DNA from: Lysobacteraceae bacterium
GTDB lineage: Bacteria; Pseudomonadota; Gammaproteobacteria; Xanthomonadales; Xanthomonadaceae
Length of the DNA: 17,140 nt
Assembly: GCA_027483745.1 (NCBI GenBank)
Contig: JAIXTZ010000097.1
Span: 1-17,140 of the forward strand
Direction: 5' to 3'
Shown: in pieces, positions 13,260-17,140 of the stretch
Numbering within the stretch: position 1 is the stretch's first letter
How the letters are laid out: each line of letters starts with the position of its first letter
Translations under genes and position numbers: made by a program
The notes under the pieces: model-generated
Databases searched by the model: none
What the model was told of the DNA's origin: nothing
Seen by the model: only the letters and a program-made list of their open reading frames with translations

Positions 13260-14276
13260 TCAGTGCGTGTCGCGCCACCAGCGCGTGAGGCGCGACAGGC
13301 CTTCGGCCACGCTGACCTGCGGCACGTAGCCGAAGTCGCGCTTCGCGGCGGAGAGGTCGTACCAGTGCGGCGTCGCCAGCTGCTCGGCGACGAAGCGCGT
13401 CATCGGCGGTTCGCCCTTCAGCGGCAGCGCGTGCCACAGCGCTTCGCACAGCGCGCCGGCGGCATAGGCCACGCCGAAGGGCACGCTGGCTTCGACCCGC
13501 GGCTCGCCGGCGGCGACCAGCAGGCCGTTGACGATCTCGCGCACCGGCTGCGGTGCGCCGTTCGAGATGAAGTAGGCCTTGCCGGCGCAGGCCGACCCGG
13601 GCGACAGCGCGGCGAAGGCTTTCAGATGGGCATCGGCGGCGTTGTCGACGTAGCTGGTGTCCATCCGGTTGTGGCCGCCGGCGATGAAGCGCAGGCGGCC
13701 GGCGCGCGCGCGCTCGACGAGGCGCGGCAGCAGGTTGGTGTCGCCGGGACCCCAGATCAGCCGCGGGCGGAGCGCGACGGTGCTCAAGGTGCCGCCGCCG
13801 GCGACCGGCGTGCCGTTCGCGGCCAGCACCGCTTTCTCGGCGATCTGCTTGGTGCGCGGGTAGGGCGCCTTGAAGGTCGGGGCATAGGGCGTGGTGATCT
13901 CGTTGCCGCCTTCGCAGGGCACGCGGCCGTTGTGCGCCACGCTCGGCGTCGAGGTGTACACGAGGCGCGTGATGCCGTGCGCGCGGCAGGCGTCCAGCAC
14001 GTTCATCGTGCCGGTCACGTTCGCATCGATGTAGCTCTGCTCGCTGCCCCAGTGGCCAGCTTTCGCCGCGTTGTGGAACACGGCCTCGACGCCCTCGAGG
14101 GCCCGCTGCACGTGGGCGGCGTCGGCGAGGTCGCCCAGCCGCTGTTCGACACCCATCGCATCGAGCTCCGCGGAGCGCCGGCGCTGGGTGCTCACCACCG
14201 TGTGGCCCTGCGCTTGCAGGCCGCGGCAGATTGCCTGGCCGAGGAAACCGGCGCCGCCGGTGACGAGGATCTTCAT
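13260..14276 (-). CDS. oleD: 2-alkyl-3-oxoalkanoate reductase OleD
   Basis: A short-chain dehydrogenase of 338 residues (extended SDR). The nucleotide-binding motif TGGAGFLG is at 6-13, [11 protein letters not shown] at 68-77, the active-site strand [11 protein letters not shown] at 107-117, and the catalytic Tyr139-x-x-x-Lys143 in YPRTKQ. OleD reduces the 2-alkyl-3-ketoacid made by OleA to the beta-hydroxy acid with NADPH, and in Xanthomonas it assembles with OleB and OleC in a large cytoplasmic complex. The specific call rests on the adjoining oleC and oleB as much as on motifs, because many SDRs look alike. Starts 31 nt after oleC. The Shine-Dalgarno is weak, which suggests it relies on upstream translation. 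The amidohydrolase follows. Confidence 0.92.
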   Translation of the reverse strand: MKILVTGGAGFLGQAICRGLQAQGHTVVSTQRRRSAELDAMGVEQRLGDLADAAHVQRALEGVEAVFHNAAKAGHWGSEQSYIDANVTGTMNVLDACRAHGITRLVYTSTPSVAHNGRVPCEGGNEITTPYAPTFKAPYPRTKQIAEKAVLAANGTPVAGGGTLSTVALRPRLIWGPGDTNLLPRLVERARAGRLRFIAGGHNRMDTSYVDNAADAHLKAFAALSPGSACAGKAYFISNGAPQPVREIVNGLLVAAGEPRVEASVPFGVAYAAGALCEALWHALPLKGEPPMTRFVAEQLATPHWYDLSAAKRDFGYVPQVSVAEGLSRLTRWWRDTH

Positions 14277-14307
14277 GCCGTCAGGGTTCCGTGGGCGGCG
14301 TTGCGGT

Positions 14308-16011
14308 TCAGTGCAGGATGCCGCGCAGCTGGGCCTTGGCCCACTCGGCGAGCTGCTCGCGGCCGATCTTGGCGTTGTGGCGGATGTCCACCGGGAAGGC
14401 CGGGTGGCGGAGGAAGTGGTGGATGCGGGCGGTCTTCGGATCACGCATCGCCATCCGCTCGAGCTCGGCTTGCACGTGCACCCATTCGCTGTCGGGCACG
14501 CCGGACTTCAGCTCGACGCAAAGCACCGGGACCTGCATGCCGCGCGCGCCGACGCCCACCAGCGCGGTGCGCGCCACGCGGCGGTGCGTGTTGAAGATCG
14601 GCTCGATCTGTTCGGTCGTCATCAGGCCGCCGGCCGTCTCCACGCGATGGCCCTTGCGGCCGCAGAACCACAGCCGGCCTTCCGCGTCGAAGTAGCCCAG
14701 GTCGCCCATGCGATGGACGATGCGCTCCTCGCGCGCCGAAATGCGTTCGCGAATCTTCGCCATCCGCGTGGCTTCGGGGCGTGCGAAGTACTCATCGGTG
14801 GCGCTCGGGCCGGCGACGGTGATCTCGCCGATCACGCCTGACCCGACCACATAATCGTCGCGCCAGAAGGAAATCGCGTCATCGAGGATGCGGATGATGC
14901 GCACGGTGTTCGCCGCGACGGGGCGGCCGACGCAGGTGCCGGCACCGCCCTCGGTGGCCTCGCGCGTCGTCTCAAGTTCGCGGGCCTCAATCACCGCCAC
15001 CGGCAGGCACTCCGTGGCGCCGTAGGGCGTCCAGAACTGCGCGTCGGGCGGCAGCAGCCGGCGCATCGTCGATACGACATCGGGCGGCACCGGGGCGCCG
15101 GCCGAGGTCACGCGCTGCAGGGTGGGCAGCGCTTCGCCGTGTTCGGCGAGCACGCGCATCAGCGCCGGCGAACCGAACAGCTGGGTAACGCCGAAGCGGC
15201 GGATGGCGTCGTGCAGCTTGCGCGGGTCGGCCTTCGCCGGCCGCGTCGGGTCCATGTCCGGGATGATCGACGTGAGGCCGAGGGCCGGATCGAACAGGGC
15301 GAAGGGCGGGAAGGTCGGCAGGTCGACGCCGCCCGGCGCGATGCCGAAGGCGTCGCGCAGCAGGTCGATCTGCGCGATGAAGTGGCGATGGCGATAGACC
15401 ACGCCCTTGGGCACGCCGGTCGAGCCGGACGTGAACAGGATGCCCGCCACTTCGTCGCCGTGCGTCTCGGCGAGCATGGCCGTCGCCTCACCGCGCGCGG
15501 CCTTCGCCGCCAGCAGGGCGGCGCCCTGGCGCTCAAGTCGGGCGAGCGTCTCGCCGGCCCACAGCGGCCAGGCCCGCGTGCCGACAGTGACCACGCGGCG
15601 GATCGTCTTAAGCCCCCAGCCGAACACGCGGCGCGCGAACTGCGCCAGCGGGATGCCGATGAAGGCCTCGGGCGCGGCCTCGTCGAGGCACTGCTTCAGC
15701 GCGCGGCGGTCGATGCCCGGATCGACCAGCACCGGCACCGCGCCGAGCTTGAACAGCGCGAACATCAGCAGGAAGAACTCCGGCGAGGGCCGCACCATCA
15801 CCACGGTGCGCATGCCGCGACGGATGCCGTAGGCCTGCAGGCCGGCGGCGATCGCATCCGAACGGCGGTCGAGCTCGCCGTAGGTCAGCACCACGTCGTA
15901 GCGCGCCATGCCGTCGGGGCCGGCCTTGCCCGGGCAGCGCATCGCCGGCTGTCCGGGGCGCTCGGCCGCGATGCGCGGCAGCACGGCGGCGATGTTGGCG
16001 GTCGCCGTCAT
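14308..16011 (-). CDS. oleC: Olefin beta-lactone synthetase OleC
   Basis: A member of the AMP-forming ligase (ANL) superfamily, 567 residues. Adenylation motifs are in order: phosphate loop [10 protein letters not shown] (194-203), [12 protein letters not shown] (235-244), YGATE (330-334), MGDLGYFD (435-442, Asp437) and the C-terminal Lys548 in NAKIGREQL. There is no carrier-protein domain. OleC activates the beta-hydroxy acid with ATP and closes it to a cis-beta-lactone instead of forming a thioester. The RhodGD-like position carries HRMGD, a variant of the usual YRTGD. The gene starts 10 nt after the oleB stop, so the two are co-transcribed. The ATG at 16011 is the first that retains the N-terminal [17 protein letters not shown] segment; an upstream extension lies inside oleB. 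Confidence 0.93.
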   Translation of the reverse strand: MTATANIAAVLPRIAAERPGQPAMRCPGKAGPDGMARYDVVLTYGELDRRSDAIAAGLQAYGIRRGMRTVVMVRPSPEFFLLMFALFKLGAVPVLVDPGIDRRALKQCLDEAAPEAFIGIPLAQFARRVFGWGLKTIRRVVTVGTRAWPLWAGETLARLERQGAALLAAKAARGEATAMLAETHGDEVAGILFTSGSTGVPKGVVYRHRHFIAQIDLLRDAFGIAPGGVDLPTFPPFALFDPALGLTSIIPDMDPTRPAKADPRKLHDAIRRFGVTQLFGSPALMRVLAEHGEALPTLQRVTSAGAPVPPDVVSTMRRLLPPDAQFWTPYGATECLPVAVIEARELETTREATEGGAGTCVGRPVAANTVRIIRILDDAISFWRDDYVVGSGVIGEITVAGPSATDEYFARPEATRMAKIRERISAREERIVHRMGDLGYFDAEGRLWFCGRKGHRVETAGGLMTTEQIEPIFNTHRRVARTALVGVGARGMQVPVLCVELKSGVPDSEWVHVQAELERMAMRDPKTARIHHFLRHPAFPVDIRHNAKIGREQLAEWAKAQLRGILH

Positions 16012-16021
16012 GGTCGCGGGG

Positions 16022-16924
16022 TCAGAGCGGGTTCGCGTCGAGGAAGCGGCGGATCGCCGGCACCAGCACCGCGTGCTTGTCTTCCAGCACGTAGTGGTGG
16101 GCATCCTCGAAGGCCATCACTTCGGCCTTCGGCAGCGCGCGGGTGAAGCCATCGAGGAAGTGCTTGTCGAACACGAAGTCCTGCAGGCCCCAGCCGATGA
16201 AGGCCGGGCGATCGGCATACTCGTGCAGCGTGCGTCCCGATTCCTCGACGAAGGCCCAGGCTTTGTCCTTCGGCGACAGCGGGATGTCCTGCACGAAGCG
16301 CAGTGTGCTGATGCGGTTCTTCCACGAGTTGTACGGCGCCACGTAAGCCGCCCGCACTTCCGGCGACACCTTGGTGCTCACGCACTGGTCGATGGTGCCA
16401 GCGGCAAAGGCGTTGAAGCCGCGGATCAGCAGCGCGCCGATGTTGTAGTTGCGGCCGAGCTGCAGCTGCCAGGGCAGCGGCTTCTCCTGCGGCAACGGGA
16501 AGGCGGCGGTGTTGGTGATCACCAGGCGCTTCACCAGCCCGCGGCGCTTCAGCGCCCAGCCGAAGCCGATCATGCCGCCCCAGTCGTGTACGGCCAGCGT
16601 GATCGGGCCGGTGATGCCGAGGTGCTCGAGCAGCTTCTCGAGGTCCTCGATGCGCGACTGCAGCGTGTAGCGGTAGTGCTTGTCGTCCGGCTTGTCCGAG
16701 AGCCCCATGCCGACGTGGTCCGGCACGATGCAGCGGTAGCGGTCGCGTAGGCCCAGCACCAGGTGGCGCCAGTAGAAGCTCCACGACGGGTTGCCGTGCA
16801 GCCTCAGCACCACCTCGCCATCGCGCGGGCCCTCGTCGAGGTAGCTCATCGCGATGCCGGCGCCGCGCTCGAAGCGCTGCGGGGTGAAGGGGTAGTCGGG
16901 GAGCGTATCGAGCGGGAACGACAT
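16022..16924 (-). CDS. oleB: Beta-lactone decarboxylase OleB (alpha/beta-hydrolase)
   Basis: A haloalkane-dehalogenase-like alpha/beta-hydrolase of 300 residues, without signal peptide. Visible are HGNPSWSFYWRHL (43-55), PDHVGMGLSD (68-77), the nucleophile elbow VHDWGG with Asp114, the acid Asp249 in GLQDFVF and the base His277 in HHYVLED. OleB decarboxylates the beta-lactone from OleC to the cis-olefin and CO2, the last step. The Asp nucleophile and WSF-YW region are shared with dehalogenases, but the ole setting decides the function. The ATG at 16924 has AAGGA 5-6 nt upstream; the longer frame adds 17 residues that lack family similarity. A 102-bp gap with a hairpin separates it from oleA. 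Confidence 0.93.
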   Translation of the reverse strand: MSFPLDTLPDYPFTPQRFERGAGIAMSYLDEGPRDGEVVLRLHGNPSWSFYWRHLVLGLRDRYRCIVPDHVGMGLSDKPDDKHYRYTLQSRIEDLEKLLEHLGITGPITLAVHDWGGMIGFGWALKRRGLVKRLVITNTAAFPLPQEKPLPWQLQLGRNYNIGALLIRGFNAFAAGTIDQCVSTKVSPEVRAAYVAPYNSWKNRISTLRFVQDIPLSPKDKAWAFVEESGRTLHEYADRPAFIGWGLQDFVFDKHFLDGFTRALPKAEVMAFEDAHHYVLEDKHAVLVPAIRRFLDANPL

Positions 16925-16978
16925 CGGAATCCTTTGGTCTTGCGCGGCGCGCGCGATTCCCGCGGGCCGCTTCAATGA

Positions 16979-17002
16979 CGAGGGCCGGTCGCCCGGCCCT
17001 CG
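16979..17002 (-). terminator. Strong hairpin between oleA and oleB
   Basis: A perfect 10-bp stem (16979-16988 with 16993-17002) with a 4-nt loop, 25 nt after the oleA stop on its transcript. The leftward sequence after it (CATTGAAG) has no U tract, so partial termination or an mRNA-processing or stability site is more likely than full termination. Confidence 0.5.
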
Positions 17003-17026
17003 CGTTGCATCAGTCGGCGGTGGGCC

Positions 17027-17140
17027 TTACCAGACCACTTCCGCCATCGAGCAGTTCAAGCCCGAGCCGATGCCGAGCAGGGCAATGCGCTTGCCCTTCT
17101 TCAGGCGGCCCATCTCCTTGAGCTTCGACAGCACGATCGG
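17027..17140 (-). CDS. oleA: Acyl-CoA condensing enzyme OleA, C-terminal end (partial)
   Basis: The last 37 residues of a protein that begins beyond the right edge: PIVLSKLKEMGRLKKGKRIA, then LLGIGSGLNCSMAEVVW and TAA. The final glycine-rich GIGSGLNC loop is the hallmark C-terminus of thiolase-fold condensing enzymes of the FabH/OleA type. OleA joins two long-chain acyl-CoAs head to head into a 2-alkyl-3-ketoacid, the committed step of olefin synthesis. The catalytic Cys, His and Asn are outside the window. Identity rests on this end plus the oleBCD genes immediately downstream; a FabH paralogue is much less likely in this position. Confidence 0.88.
   Translation of the reverse strand, partial: PIVLSKLKEMGRLKKGKRIALLGIGSGLNCSMAEVVW

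Noticed and set aside
11932..13329. Long rightward open frame opposite the amidohydrolase
   Set aside because: Antisense shadow of a gene with full catalytic motifs; no ribosome-binding site or recognisable domain.
13263..14594. Long rightward open frame opposite oleD
   Set aside because: The leftward frame carries the SDR motifs and cluster context; the opposite frame has only compositional openness.
14308..16011. OleC as an ordinary long-chain acyl-CoA ligase
   Set aside because: Motifs alone would allow it, but the gene is 10 nt from oleB and next to oleD and oleA, which defines the olefin pathway.

Overview
The window is GC-rich chromosomal DNA with strong GC preference at third codon positions. 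It looks like a gammaproteobacterium of the Xanthomonadaceae (Lysobacter, Luteimonas, Pseudoxanthomonas or Xanthomonas type). The pointers are an oleABCD hydrocarbon cluster with four separate genes, an E. coli-like NADP isocitrate dehydrogenase, and -10-like motifs sitting right at some start codons. Genus assignment is inference. I see no tRNA, rRNA, CRISPR array, insertion sequence or prophage.

Layout. (1) 1-283: the 3' end of icd and its intrinsic terminator. (2) 407-1610: a rightward run of four small membrane-protein genes: an lmo0937-type protein, a DUF883 YqjD/ElaB protein, a YqjE-like holin-superfamily protein and a YqjK-like protein; the last three overlap by 3-4 nt. (3) 1715-2370: a leftward two-gene lipoprotein operon, an entericidin-like peptide followed by an Ala-rich coiled-coil lipoprotein. 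(4) 2502-5269: two degenerate Crp/Fnr-type regulators around a CsbD-like stress protein and a small unknown ORF, then a convergent STAS-like protein. (5) 5392-6793: an exported methyltransferase-like protein and a secreted PPC-like protein, closed by a strong terminator. (6) 6852-8600 leftward: an MsbA-like ABC exporter half-transporter; divergent from it, 8747-10738, an exported S9 prolyl oligopeptidase-family peptidase, followed by the pseudouridine synthase rluE. (7) 11491-17140 leftward: oleA (3' end only), oleB, oleC, oleD and a lipoprotein amidohydrolase just after oleD.

How the genes fit together. The ole genes form a complete pathway: OleA condenses two fatty acyl-CoAs, OleD reduces the product, OleC closes the beta-lactone and OleB decarboxylates it to a long-chain cis-olefin found in membranes. 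The left third (407-5269) looks like a stress and envelope module: small inner-membrane proteins, two lipoproteins, a CsbD-like protein and two regulators without an intact cyclic-nucleotide pocket. That shared role is inferred from gene content.

I did not find a convincing new defence system or mobile element. The observations most worth checking are the alternative hairpins covering the ribosome-binding site and start codon of the amidohydrolase after oleD, the stress and lipoprotein module with its twin regulators, the exported methyltransferase, the reading-through tail of RluE, and several palindromes and hairpins at promoters.
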